From the NCBI GenBank assembly GCA_021203845.1, contig JAJQAK010000167.1, forward strand, positions 1 to 64,000: a stretch of 64,000 nucleotides of DNA, in the 5' to 3' direction. The position numbers and the translations under genes were made by a program. Positions 39,841 to 48,694 of this stretch are shown piece after piece (the stretch's first letter is position 1; each line of letters begins with the position of its first letter). The notes beneath the pieces were generated by a model. It searched no databases and was not told the origin of the DNA. It was given only the letters and a program-made list of their open reading frames with translations. The DNA comes from Clostridia bacterium. Its GTDB lineage: Bacteria > Bacillota > Clostridia > Christensenellales > Borkfalkiaceae.

Positions 39841-40410
39841 ATGGCAGAGACAGAAGAAAACGACGTAATGAGAGTTGACACTCTGCACCCCGCGGACGGG
39901 TCTTCACACAGAACCAAAAGGGTCGGCAGAGGTATAGGCTCCGGACTCGGCAAGACGTCGGGCCGCGGGCACAAAGGACAGAAGGCACGTTCCGGCGGGC
40001 ACGTACGTCCCGGATTCGAAGGCGGACAGATGCCTCTCGACAGGCGTGTCCCCAAGCGCGGATTCAACAACAAGTGGCGCGTCATATACATGACCATAAA
40101 CGTCGGCCAGCTCGCCGAGGTTCCCGCCGGCACGGTGGTGGACTACGACTATGTGGTCGAGAACGGGCTTGCCAAGAAGGTTCCCGGAAACGTCGGACTC
40201 AAAGTCCTCGGAAACGGAGAGCTCAAGAACGCCATAACCGTGAAGGCGTCCAAGTTCACGGAAAAAGCCAAAGAAATAATCGAGAAGGCCGGCGGAAAGG
40301 CGGAAGTCATCCCCGGGAAAAAGAAGTTCATCAGAGCAAATCTCGAATACAAACTCACGCTCGACGAATATATGGAATCGCGCGGAGAAGGCGGCAGGCA
40401 GGACAACTAA
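39841..40410 (+). CDS. rplO: 50S ribosomal protein L15
   Basis: RVGRGIGSGLGKTSGRGHKGQKARSGGHVRPGFEGGQMPLDRRVPKRGF. Confidence 0.97.
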   Translation: MAETEENDVMRVDTLHPADGSSHRTKRVGRGIGSGLGKTSGRGHKGQKARSGGHVRPGFEGGQMPLDRRVPKRGFNNKWRVIYMTINVGQLAEVPAGTVVDYDYVVENGLAKKVPGNVGLKVLGNGELKNAITVKASKFTEKAKEIIEKAGGKAEVIPGKKKFIRANLEYKLTLDEYMESRGEGGRQDN

Positions 40411-40458
40411 TTTGACCGTGTGCGTTTCCGCTTTGGAAACGCAAGCAGGAGAAAGGCA

Positions 40459-41823
40459 ATGTTTGAAACAATAAAAAATTGTTTTAAGGACAAGGGAATA
40501 CGAAAGAAGATATGGATAACGCTCCTTCTTCTCTTCATATTCAGACTGGGCTGCTATATTCCGGTACCCGGGATAATGTCGACGGAGTTCAGCGAGGCCA
40601 TAACGGGCAACAGCTTTCTGAACCTCATGAGCTCCATAACGGGCGGATCGCTGGAAAACGCTACGCTCTTCGCACTCGGTATAAGTCCTTACATCAACGC
40701 GTCCATAATCATCCAGCTGCTCACGGTCGCGATCCCCGCGTTGGAGAGGTTGTCCAAAGAGGGCGAAGAAGGAAGAAAGAAGATAGCGACCATAACCCGT
40801 TGGGTGACGATAGTTCTCGCTCTCGCGCAGGCCATAGGCATCATAATCAACTACGGCGGACTTTGGGGTTCGGGGGACAATCTCGCGATAAAGCTCTCGT
40901 TCTTCGGTGAGTCTCTCTGGGGTGAGACGGCGGCTAAATGGGTTGCCGGGATATTCCTCTGCGCCGTTTACACGGCGGGTGCCATGCTCGTCATGTGGAT
41001 AGGCGAGAGAATAACCGAGTACGGCGTGAGCAACGGCATATCCATGATCATATTCATAGGTATCCTTTCCACCGCCGGCACGACGCTTCTTTCCAAATTC
41101 ATTGACGCGTTCACTGGCAGCCCCGCGGTTCTTTGGGAGATTTTCGGATTCATAATTCTGACCGTACTGGAGTTTGCGGCGATTGTCACAGTCGACCTTT
41201 CGGAACGAAACATTCCGGTGCAGTACGCGAAACAGGTAAAGGGACGGAAGATGTACGGAGGACAGTCGTCCAAGATCCCGATTAAGATATCGAGTTCCGG
41301 CGTCATGCCTCTGATCTTCGCCTTTGCGATAATCTCGTTTCCCTCGATGCTCGCGGGCCTCTTCTGGCCGGGTTCGAGATTCGACACGGGGTGCACGAAC
41401 TGGTTCTCGGGTTCCTCCCCGTACTGGTACGGACAGCTCATCTACATGGTCACGCTGTGCATCCTGATATTCGCTTTCGCGTTCTTCTATTCGGGCATGC
41501 AGTTCAATCCTGACGACGTGGCCAAGACCATTCAGCAGAACGGCGGGTTCATACAGGGCATAAGGCCCGGGCGGCCGACCGCCGACTACCTGAGAAAGAT
41601 CAACAACCGAATAACGCTCTTTGGGGCCATATACCTTACTTTGGTCGCTCTGATTCCATCGCTTTTGGGCATAATACTGACCGCCCTGGGAATGTCGGAC
41701 GTAACGCTGTTGAGCGTTTGGTCGACGACGGGAATACTCATAGTCGTGTCCGTTGCCATGGAGCTTAACAAACAGCTTGAATCGCAGCTCATGATGAAGA
41801 ACTACAAAGGGTTCCTGAAATAA
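40459..41823 (+). CDS. secY: Preprotein translocase subunit SecY
   Basis: MFETIKNCFKDKGIRKKIWITLLLLFIFRLGCYIPVPGI. Confidence 0.98.
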   Translation: MFETIKNCFKDKGIRKKIWITLLLLFIFRLGCYIPVPGIMSTEFSEAITGNSFLNLMSSITGGSLENATLFALGISPYINASIIIQLLTVAIPALERLSKEGEEGRKKIATITRWVTIVLALAQAIGIIINYGGLWGSGDNLAIKLSFFGESLWGETAAKWVAGIFLCAVYTAGAMLVMWIGERITEYGVSNGISMIIFIGILSTAGTTLLSKFIDAFTGSPAVLWEIFGFIILTVLEFAAIVTVDLSERNIPVQYAKQVKGRKMYGGQSSKIPIKISSSGVMPLIFAFAIISFPSMLAGLFWPGSRFDTGCTNWFSGSSPYWYGQLIYMVTLCILIFAFAFFYSGMQFNPDDVAKTIQQNGGFIQGIRPGRPTADYLRKINNRITLFGAIYLTLVALIPSLLGIILTALGMSDVTLLSVWSTTGILIVVSVAMELNKQLESQLMMKNYKGFLK

Positions 41824-41843
41824 TAAACGACGGGGGAGAAAAT

Positions 41844-42479
41844 ATGAACATAGTGCTTTTGGGAGCACCCGGAGCCGGGAAGGGCACGCAGGCAAGCTTC
41901 ATAAAGAGAAACTTCGGCCTCATCCACATCTCGACGGGCGACATATTCCGTGAAAATCTCAAAAACGGCACGGAGCTCGGCCTCATGGCGAAGAAGTACA
42001 TGGACGCGGGGCAGCTCGTCCCCGACAGCGTCACGTGCGACCTCGTGAAAGACAGACTGCAGGCCGACGACGTCAAGAAACACGGCTGCATGCTCGACGG
42101 GTTCCCCCGCAACATATACCAGGCAGAAGAGCTCGAGAAGTTCTGCAAGGTGGACGCCTGCATAGACCTGGACGTCGCCGTGGACTGTCTCATGGACAGA
42201 ATCTGCGGAAGGAGGGTCTGCTCCGCCTGCCGCGAGAATTACCACATAAGCACCCTCGACGGTGTCACAATCTGTCCCAAGTGCGGCGCGCCTCTCATTC
42301 AGAGGAACGACGACAACCCCGAGACGGTCACGGCGAGACTCGACACGTATTTCTCGCAGACCGCGTACCTTGAGAACTACTACAAGGACAAGGGTAAACT
42401 CGTTAAGATACCGTGCGGGGATCTTTCCCCGGACGAGGTATACCAGAAGATCAAGGCGTATCTTCTCGAGTTGGCATAA
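41844..42479 (+). CDS. adk: Adenylate kinase (zinc lid type)
   Basis: MNIVLLGAPGAGKGTQASFI; CSACRENYH...CPKCGAPL. Confidence 0.98.
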   Translation: MNIVLLGAPGAGKGTQASFIKRNFGLIHISTGDIFRENLKNGTELGLMAKKYMDAGQLVPDSVTCDLVKDRLQADDVKKHGCMLDGFPRNIYQAEELEKFCKVDACIDLDVAVDCLMDRICGRRVCSACRENYHISTLDGVTICPKCGAPLIQRNDDNPETVTARLDTYFSQTAYLENYYKDKGKLVKIPCGDLSPDEVYQKIKAYLLELA

Positions 42480-42480
42480 G

Positions 42481-43227
42481 ATGGTATATCTCAAGACGCC
42501 GGAACAGATCGAGACCATGAGAAAAGTGTGCAAGATTGTGCACGATTCGATTGAGTACGCGGGGGAAAATCTCCGTGCCGGCATGACCACGAGAGAGCTC
42601 GACGCTCTCATCCACAAGTACATCGTCACGTGCGGGGCGAACCCCACGTGTCTCGGATACGAAGGCTATCCCGCCGCGTCGTGCATATCCGTGAACGAGG
42701 TCGTGGTCCACGGAATCCCCGGCGACAGGGTGATAAAGGACGGCGACATAGTCTCGGTGGACGTCTGTGCGGACAAGTACGGTTTCGTGGGAGACAGCGC
42801 GAGAACATTCCTCGTGGGTGACGTCTCCGAGGACAAAAAGAAACTCGTCAAGGTCGCGGAGGAGTGTTTTTGGAAGGCTCTGGAGGGACTCGGGCCCGGG
42901 ACGCCGCTTTTCGACATAGGGGCCGCGGTGCAGGAACACGCGGAGGCCAACGGGTATTCCGTCGTGAGGGCTCTCACGGGGCACGGCATAGGCAGGGAAA
43001 TGCACGAAGACCCCAACGTTCTGAACTACGGCAAGAGGGGCACCGGAATGAGGCTCCGCGCCGGGATGGTCATCTGCATAGAACCCATGATAAACATGGG
43101 GACGTACAAGGTGAACTTCGACAAGCGCGACGGCTGGACGGTAACGACGGCGGACGGAAAACCCTCGGCGCATTACGAGAACACCGTGGCGATAACCGAG
43201 GACGGCTACGACATCTTAACGCTTTGA
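42481..43227 (+). CDS. map: Type I methionyl aminopeptidase
   Basis: MVYLKTPEQIETMRKVCKIVHDSIEYAGENLRAGMTTRELD; GHGIGREMHEDP. Confidence 0.97.
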   Translation: MVYLKTPEQIETMRKVCKIVHDSIEYAGENLRAGMTTRELDALIHKYIVTCGANPTCLGYEGYPAASCISVNEVVVHGIPGDRVIKDGDIVSVDVCADKYGFVGDSARTFLVGDVSEDKKKLVKVAEECFWKALEGLGPGTPLFDIGAAVQEHAEANGYSVVRALTGHGIGREMHEDPNVLNYGKRGTGMRLRAGMVICIEPMINMGTYKVNFDKRDGWTVTTADGKPSAHYENTVAITEDGYDILTL

Positions 43228-43229
43228 GT

Positions 43230-43523
43230 ATGAAAGTGAAAGAGCCGAAAAGAGGCGGGGTGTGTTACAGCCTGCAGGGGAGAGACAAGGGCCGCTGGTA
43301 CGTGATCCTCAAAGTCGAACCCGGGTACGTCTTCGTGACGGACGGAAAGGCAGGGGGTGCGAAAAGCCCCAAAAAGAAAAACTTAAAACACGTGTATCTG
43401 ACGCCACGCGAAGTCGAGCTGCCGGAAAGGGACGACAAGGTGCGCGACAACGAGATTCACAGGGCACTGAAAAACATACTTGAGACAAAAACGGAGGACG
43501 GCGAGTGTCAAAAAACGACGTAA
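43230..43523 (+). CDS. KOW-domain (L14e-like) RNA-binding protein
   Basis: [51 protein letters not shown]; between map and infA as in other Clostridia. Confidence 0.8.
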   Translation: MKVKEPKRGGVCYSLQGRDKGRWYVILKVEPGYVFVTDGKAGGAKSPKKKNLKHVYLTPREVELPERDDKVRDNEIHRALKNILETKTEDGECQKTT

Positions 43524-43726
43524 TAGAAGCCGAGGGCAAGGTCATAGAGTGTCTGCCGAACGCGATATTCAAGGTGCAGCTCTCCAACGGGCATGTAATC
43601 ACGGCGTACATTTCGGGAAGACTTCGCATGAACTACATAAGAATCATCGAAGGTGACAACGTGAAGCTGGAAATGAGCCCGTATGATTTGACCAAAGGCA
43701 GAATAACGTGGCGTAGCAAGGGCTGA
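43505..43726 (+). CDS. infA: Translation initiation factor IF-1
   Basis: [48 protein letters not shown] start overlapping the previous gene. Confidence 0.96.
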   Translation: MSKNDVIEAEGKVIECLPNAIFKVQLSNGHVITAYISGRLRMNYIRIIEGDNVKLEMSPYDLTKGRITWRSKG

Positions 43727-43755
43727 CGATGCTTTAAGTTTTGAAAGGAGATATC

Positions 43756-43872
43756 ATGAAAGTAAGACCTTCTGTAAAACCTATGTGCAATTACTGCAAA
43801 ATCATCAAGAGACACGGGAAAGTCATGGTCATCTGTTCCAAGAACAAGAACCACAAACAGCGCCAGGGCTGA
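43756..43872 (+). CDS. rpmJ: 50S ribosomal protein L36
   Basis: [38 protein letters not shown]; not in the supplied ORF list. Confidence 0.96.
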   Translation: MKVRPSVKPMCNYCKIIKRHGKVMVICSKNKNHKQRQG

Positions 43873-43998
43873 TTCCGAACGTCTAGGGATGCGAAAAAAA
43901 TTTCGTTTGGGCTCCGTCCGGACATTCCGGCGGACGGGGACCGAAGCGGTGGCATAGATTATCAAACATACATTTAATTAACGGAGGAAATAAATCGT

Positions 43999-44373
43999 AT
44001 GGCACGTATTGCCGGTGTAGATTTACCCAGAGAAAAGAGAGTAGAAATCGGCCTTACCTATATATACGGCATAGGGCTGAAGACCTCGCAGCAGATTCTT
44101 GCGGCGACGGGCGTTAATCCCGATACGCGCGTCAAGGATCTCGACGAACAGCAGGTGTCCAAACTTCGTGAGTACATCGACCACAACCTAACCGTGGAAG
44201 GTGAACTCCGCACGAAGGTGTCCATGGACATCAAGAGACTGAGAGAAATCGGATGCTATCGCGGTATCCGCCATAGAAAAGGACTTCCCGTGCGCGGACA
44301 ATCCACCAAGACAAATGCAAGGACGAGGAAGGGTCCCCGTCGTACCGTCGCCAAGAAGAAAGGCGCCAAGTAA
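43999..44373 (+). CDS. rpsM: 30S ribosomal protein S13
   Basis: [26 protein letters not shown]. Confidence 0.98.
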   Translation: MARIAGVDLPREKRVEIGLTYIYGIGLKTSQQILAATGVNPDTRVKDLDEQQVSKLREYIDHNLTVEGELRTKVSMDIKRLREIGCYRGIRHRKGLPVRGQSTKTNARTRKGPRRTVAKKKGAK

Positions 44374-44393
44374 GGTAAGGGAGGCAGCTTAAA

Positions 44394-44786
44394 GTGGCAG
44401 CTACAAAGAGAAGAACCGGAAAGAAGAAAATACTCAGAAAGGTTGACAGAGGCCAGGTCCATATCCACGCCAGTTTCAACAACACCATAGTCACCGTGAC
44501 GGACGAAGACGGAAACGCGCTCACGCAGTGTTCCGCCGGTGCCCTGGGATTCCGCGGAAGCAGAAAGAGCACAGCGTTTGCCGCACAGCAGGCATGCGAG
44601 ACGGCCGTGAAAGCCGCGCAGGAGTACGGAATTCGTTCGGCAGAGGTGTTTGTGAAAGGACCCGGACAGGGACGTGAGGCGGCCATTCGCGCGGTCGCGA
44701 CGTGCGGTATCGAGATAACCACCATATCCGACGTCACGCCCATAGCGCACAACGGGTGCAGGCCTCCCAAACGCCGCAGAGTATAA
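44394..44786 (+). CDS. rpsK: 30S ribosomal protein S11
   Basis: [46 protein letters not shown]. Confidence 0.98.
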   Translation: MAATKRRTGKKKILRKVDRGQVHIHASFNNTIVTVTDEDGNALTQCSAGALGFRGSRKSTAFAAQQACETAVKAAQEYGIRSAEVFVKGPGQGREAAIRAVATCGIEITTISDVTPIAHNGCRPPKRRRV

Positions 44787-44801
44787 TCGGAGGGGAAAGA
44801 T

Positions 44802-45425
44802 ATGGCAACATACAGAGAAGCGAAATGCCGTCTTTGCAGAAGAGAAGGATGCAAGCTCTTTTTGAAGGGTGACAGATGTTACAGCTCTAAGTGCTCGTTC
44901 GACAGAAGGCCCACGCCTCCCGGACAGCACGGTGCCGGACGTAAGAAGGTTTCCGAATACGGCCAGCAGCTTCGTGAGAAACAAAAGGTCAAGAGAATCT
45001 ACGGCGTGCAGGAGGGTCAGTTTCGCATCTATTACCGCAAGGCGGACAAGATGAAGGGTATAACCGGTGAAAACATGCTGTCTCTTCTCGAGAGAAGGCT
45101 CGACAACGTCATATACCGCATGGGCATAGGCGCAAGCAGGGCGCAGGCCCGTCAGCTCGTCAATCACGGGCACTTCACCGTGAACGGCAAACCCGTGAAC
45201 ATTCCGTCCTACATCGTTAAGGCGGGGGACATCATAGCAGTTAAAGAGAACAAAACCTCCAACAAATATTTTGAGGCGATTAAGACCATGAAGGTGGCAA
45301 ACATGCCCAAGTGGCTGGAGTTTGACCCGGAAAAACTGACGGGAAAGGTTTTGGCGCTGCCTCAGAGAGACGACATCGACAGCCAGATTTCCGAACATAT
45401 GATTGTCGAGCTCTACTCGAAGTAA
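44802..45425 (+). CDS. rpsD: 30S ribosomal protein S4 (zinc type)
   Basis: [44 protein letters not shown]. Confidence 0.98.
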   Translation: MATYREAKCRLCRREGCKLFLKGDRCYSSKCSFDRRPTPPGQHGAGRKKVSEYGQQLREKQKVKRIYGVQEGQFRIYYRKADKMKGITGENMLSLLERRLDNVIYRMGIGASRAQARQLVNHGHFTVNGKPVNIPSYIVKAGDIIAVKENKTSNKYFEAIKTMKVANMPKWLEFDPEKLTGKVLALPQRDDIDSQISEHMIVELYSK

Positions 45426-45470
45426 TCGTCTGACAAAAAAACTAAATAACTAAGATTTGGGAGGTAGAAT

Positions 45471-46424
45471 ATGATCGAAATGGATATGCCCAGACTCGAC
45501 GTGGAAGAAAACGAGGACAAATCGTACGCGAAGGTCGTCGTGGAGCCTCTTGAAAAGGGATTCGGCCTTACGATAGGCAACTGCCTGAGAAGGATACTTC
45601 TGTCCGCGCTTCCCGGAGCCGCGGCTCAGGGAATCAGATTCATGGACGGAGACGTCAAGCATGAGTTTTCCGCCATCCCCGGAGTCAAAGAGGACGTGAC
45701 GGAGATAATTCTCAACCTCAAGTCCCTGGCCATACGCACGGACGTGAACGAGAAGGACTACACGAAGATAGTCAATCTCTATAAGGAAGGGCCCTGCGAA
45801 GTGACTGCCGCGGACATCGCGCCGGACGCTGAGATAGAGATCATAAACAAAGATCAGCACATATGCTGGATAGACGCAGGCGGCAGGATAAACATGGACA
45901 TTACCATAGGCCGCGGAAGAGGGTACAAGAGTGCCGACCACGCGAAGCGCGAGCTCGTCGATTACATCCCCATCGACTCCATATATACGCCGGTCAAAAA
46001 AGTGAACTACACCGTGGAGAGCACCAGGGTCGGACAGAACACCGATTACGAAAGGCTCATCCTCGAGGTGTCGACGAACGGAGCCTTCAGCGCAAGAGAA
46101 ATCATATCGCTCGCCGCGAAGATAATGCAGGAGCACATAGACCTTTTCGTGGACCTTTCCGATTCCATGAAGGACATCGATGTGCTGGTCAAAACGGAAG
46201 GCGACAAGACGCAGAAGATGCTCAACAAGACCATCGAAGAGATGGGACTTTCCGTCCGTTCTTACAACTGCCTCATGCGTGCGGGCATCCACACGGTTGA
46301 GGATCTGACGAAGAAGACGGAAGAGGATATGATGAAATGCAGAAACCTCGGCAGGAAATCGCTCGACGAGGTGATACAGAAACTTCACATGTTGGGGCTT
46401 TCGCTCGCGACAAAGGAGGACTGA
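45471..46424 (+). CDS. rpoA: RNA polymerase alpha subunit
   Basis: VEPLEKGFGLTIGNCLRRILLSALPG; C-terminal RSYNCLMRAGIHTVEDL. Confidence 0.98.
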   Translation: MIEMDMPRLDVEENEDKSYAKVVVEPLEKGFGLTIGNCLRRILLSALPGAAAQGIRFMDGDVKHEFSAIPGVKEDVTEIILNLKSLAIRTDVNEKDYTKIVNLYKEGPCEVTAADIAPDAEIEIINKDQHICWIDAGGRINMDITIGRGRGYKSADHAKRELVDYIPIDSIYTPVKKVNYTVESTRVGQNTDYERLILEVSTNGAFSAREIISLAAKIMQEHIDLFVDLSDSMKDIDVLVKTEGDKTQKMLNKTIEEMGLSVRSYNCLMRAGIHTVEDLTKKTEEDMMKCRNLGRKSLDEVIQKLHMLGLSLATKED

Positions 46425-46428
46425 AAAA

Positions 46429-46932
46429 ATGGGAAGACTCGGAATGCCTGCTAAACAGAGACAGGCAATGCTTAGAAATCAGGCGTCGGAGCTTTTGTGG
46501 TACGGTAAGATAAAGACCACCGTGTCCAGGGCCAAGGCCGTCCAGCGTTATGTGGAGAAAATAATCACGAAGGCCATCAAGGTGTACGACTCCAACATCG
46601 AATACGAGACCGTCAAGAAGGACTCTAAGGGCAGGGAGATAACCGTCAAGGCCATAAGGGATACCCCCGAGAAACTCGCGGTACGCCGCGCCATTATGGG
46701 GCAGCTTCGTGACCTTCAGGAGGTCAAGGCTTTCAACGAGAAGAAGCTCGACTATAAGAACCGTACGAAGGACATCCAGCACCCTCTCATGGAGAAACTC
46801 TTCAACGAGATTGCGCCCAAGTACGCACATCGCGCCGAGGAGACCGGCCAGGGCGGCGGATACACGAGGATTTATCTTCTCGGACCGAGAAGAGGAGATG
46901 CCGCGGAAGAGGCAATCATAGAGCTCGTATAA
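46429..46932 (+). CDS. rplQ: 50S ribosomal protein L17
   Basis: RLGMPAKQRQAMLRNQASELLWYGKIKTTVSRAKAV. Confidence 0.97.
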   Translation: MGRLGMPAKQRQAMLRNQASELLWYGKIKTTVSRAKAVQRYVEKIITKAIKVYDSNIEYETVKKDSKGREITVKAIRDTPEKLAVRRAIMGQLRDLQEVKAFNEKKLDYKNRTKDIQHPLMEKLFNEIAPKYAHRAEETGQGGGYTRIYLLGPRRGDAAEEAIIELV

Positions 46933-46948
46933 CGAAAAAAAATCATCG

Positions 46949-46975
46949 CGGGGGTTAGAAATAACTCCCGTTTTG
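46949..46975 (+). terminator. Terminator of the ribosomal superoperon
   Basis: CGGGGGTTA-GAAA-TAACTCCCG-TTTT. Confidence 0.85.
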
Positions 46976-46987
46976 CTTGCCCATAAG

Positions 46988-47016
46988 TTGACACGTCGCG
47001 CTGTAAGTGGTAAGAT
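46988..47016 (+). promoter_or_regulatory. SigA-type promoter upstream of the 47071 gene
   Basis: TTGACA (46988-46993), 17-nt spacer, TAAGAT (47011-47016). Confidence 0.75.
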
Positions 47017-47070
47017 TTGTCATAGAATTTTATTACAAATTGACGATTTGTCATATTTTTTGGAGAGAAT

Positions 47071-47994
47071 ATGAATGCACTTTTGGTCGTTACGCGTGAT
47101 TTGCCGGAATGGCTCATGTATGACAGTATATCGCCTACGCGACAGCTCAATCTTCTTTATATAATACTCGATTCGATTTTCATTGTGGCACTCCTCGCGT
47201 TCTTCATATGGAAGAAACGCTACAGAACGCTCATATTCGCGCTCCTGGGCGGCGTCATCTACGTGATAGTGGACTACTGCGGATTCTATCTCGCGAGCCA
47301 TTCAAGAGAAATTTACATATGGTCCGAGGAACTTATGGAATGGCAAGAGGCTTCCGGAGGACAGTATTTCTGGATTCTGTTCTGGATGTCCATGAGTTAC
47401 GGGATAACGAACTTCGCGTTCATGTGGGTCTGCGTGACGAGGGACAAGCTGTGGAAGTACATATTGTTCTTCATTGTAGTGTGGTGGCTCATGATTCCGT
47501 CCATTTCGGAAATCGGTAGCGATGCAACGATATTGACGTATCGCTCCACGGGCGCATACCACAGCTGGATGGCCGTCGCACTGATAGTGTGCTACTTCGC
47601 ACTCGCTGTTTATTTTGTCATCAAGAAGAAGCCAATACGAGAGATTCTGATACTTTTCGTGATAGGTTTCGCGGTGCAGTTCTGCTGGGAGTTCGCGATG
47701 CTCATCAACGGAATAAGGCCCATGAGCTGGGACGGAATGTCTTTAAAGACGCTATTGGTTGACTCCTTGATTGAGACCAACCTCGGAATGCCCGCAGTAT
47801 GGGTAATCTTCATGGTTTGGGATCACTTCATGGACGAGGCCCTGAAGAGACGTCCCGGAAGGCTTCCCGTCGATTTGGAGGCGGAGCAGCTCGTCACCGA
47901 GATGAACGCCGACGGCAGCGTTACGATTGCTTCCGATGACACAGCCGCGGTTCTTTCTGATGATGCAGGAAACGATGGCGACGGACAGAACTGA
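47071..47994 (+). CDS. Polytopic membrane protein of unknown function
   Basis: 307 aa with multiple hydrophobic helices; good RBS, own promoter and terminator. Confidence 0.8.
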   Translation: MNALLVVTRDLPEWLMYDSISPTRQLNLLYIILDSIFIVALLAFFIWKKRYRTLIFALLGGVIYVIVDYCGFYLASHSREIYIWSEELMEWQEASGGQYFWILFWMSMSYGITNFAFMWVCVTRDKLWKYILFFIVVWWLMIPSISEIGSDATILTYRSTGAYHSWMAVALIVCYFALAVYFVIKKKPIREILILFVIGFAVQFCWEFAMLINGIRPMSWDGMSLKTLLVDSLIETNLGMPAVWVIFMVWDHFMDEALKRRPGRLPVDLEAEQLVTEMNADGSVTIASDDTAAVLSDDAGNDGDGQN

Positions 47995-48014
47995 TAAGTC
48001 TTAAAATTATAGGA

Positions 48015-48038
48015 GCCTCGGATATACCGGGGCTTTTT
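48015..48038 (+). terminator. Rho-independent terminator
   Basis: GCCTCGG-ATATA-CCGGGGC-TTTTT. Confidence 0.75.
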
Positions 48039-48128
48039 GGTTGCTGTTTGCGGCTTGCTAAATGTCAGGATTTGGAGTATATTGGTATTGACCGAAGCGG
48101 TTCGGAGAAAAACTTTTAGGAGCGGGAT

Positions 48129-48659
48129 ATGAGATTTTTGATAGCGTCGGACATACACGGGTCCGCAAAGTACTGCAAACTCATGCTAGAGGCCTTCGAG
48201 AGGGAGAAAGCGGACAAGATTCTTCTTTTGGGCGACATACTGTATCACGGTCCCAGAAACGACCTTCCGGAGGGGCACGACCCCAAGAAAGTCGTGGAGC
48301 TTTTGGACGCCTATAATGACAAAATAATCTGCGTGCGCGGCAACTGCGACGCGGAGATCGACAGGGACGTTCTCACGTTCCCCATGTACAGCGACTACGC
48401 ATACGTATACGCCGACGGACTCAACTTCGTGCTGTCCCACGGACACAGGGACGTGCCGCCCATGGGCCCCAAGGATATATACCTCACAGGTCACACGCAC
48501 GTGCCTCTCAACGCCTACGGGGGGTTCTATCATCTCAACCCCGGGTCTGTCGCCCTTCCCAAGGAAGGCAGCGCGCACGGCTACATCCTTTACGCCGACG
48601 GGAAGTTCACGTTCAAGGACATGGAAGGCAATCCGTACGACGAGCTCACGGTAAAATAA
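48129..48659 (+). CDS. yfcE: YfcE-type metallophosphodiesterase
   Basis: MRFLIASDIHGSAKYCKLML; LLLGDILYHGPRNDLPEGH; VRGNCDAEID; LSHGHRDV; TGHTHVP. Confidence 0.93.
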   Translation: MRFLIASDIHGSAKYCKLMLEAFEREKADKILLLGDILYHGPRNDLPEGHDPKKVVELLDAYNDKIICVRGNCDAEIDRDVLTFPMYSDYAYVYADGLNFVLSHGHRDVPPMGPKDIYLTGHTHVPLNAYGGFYHLNPGSVALPKEGSAHGYILYADGKFTFKDMEGNPYDELTVK

Positions 48660-48694
48660 TATGATATAATCATATAAACAAAAGGAGCTTTGCC

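Noticed and set aside
39904-41895. 663-aa minus-strand ORF across rplO/secY
   Set aside because: Antisense to well-supported genes; low-complexity Arg/Tyr/Glu-rich translation typical of codon-bias shadow ORFs.
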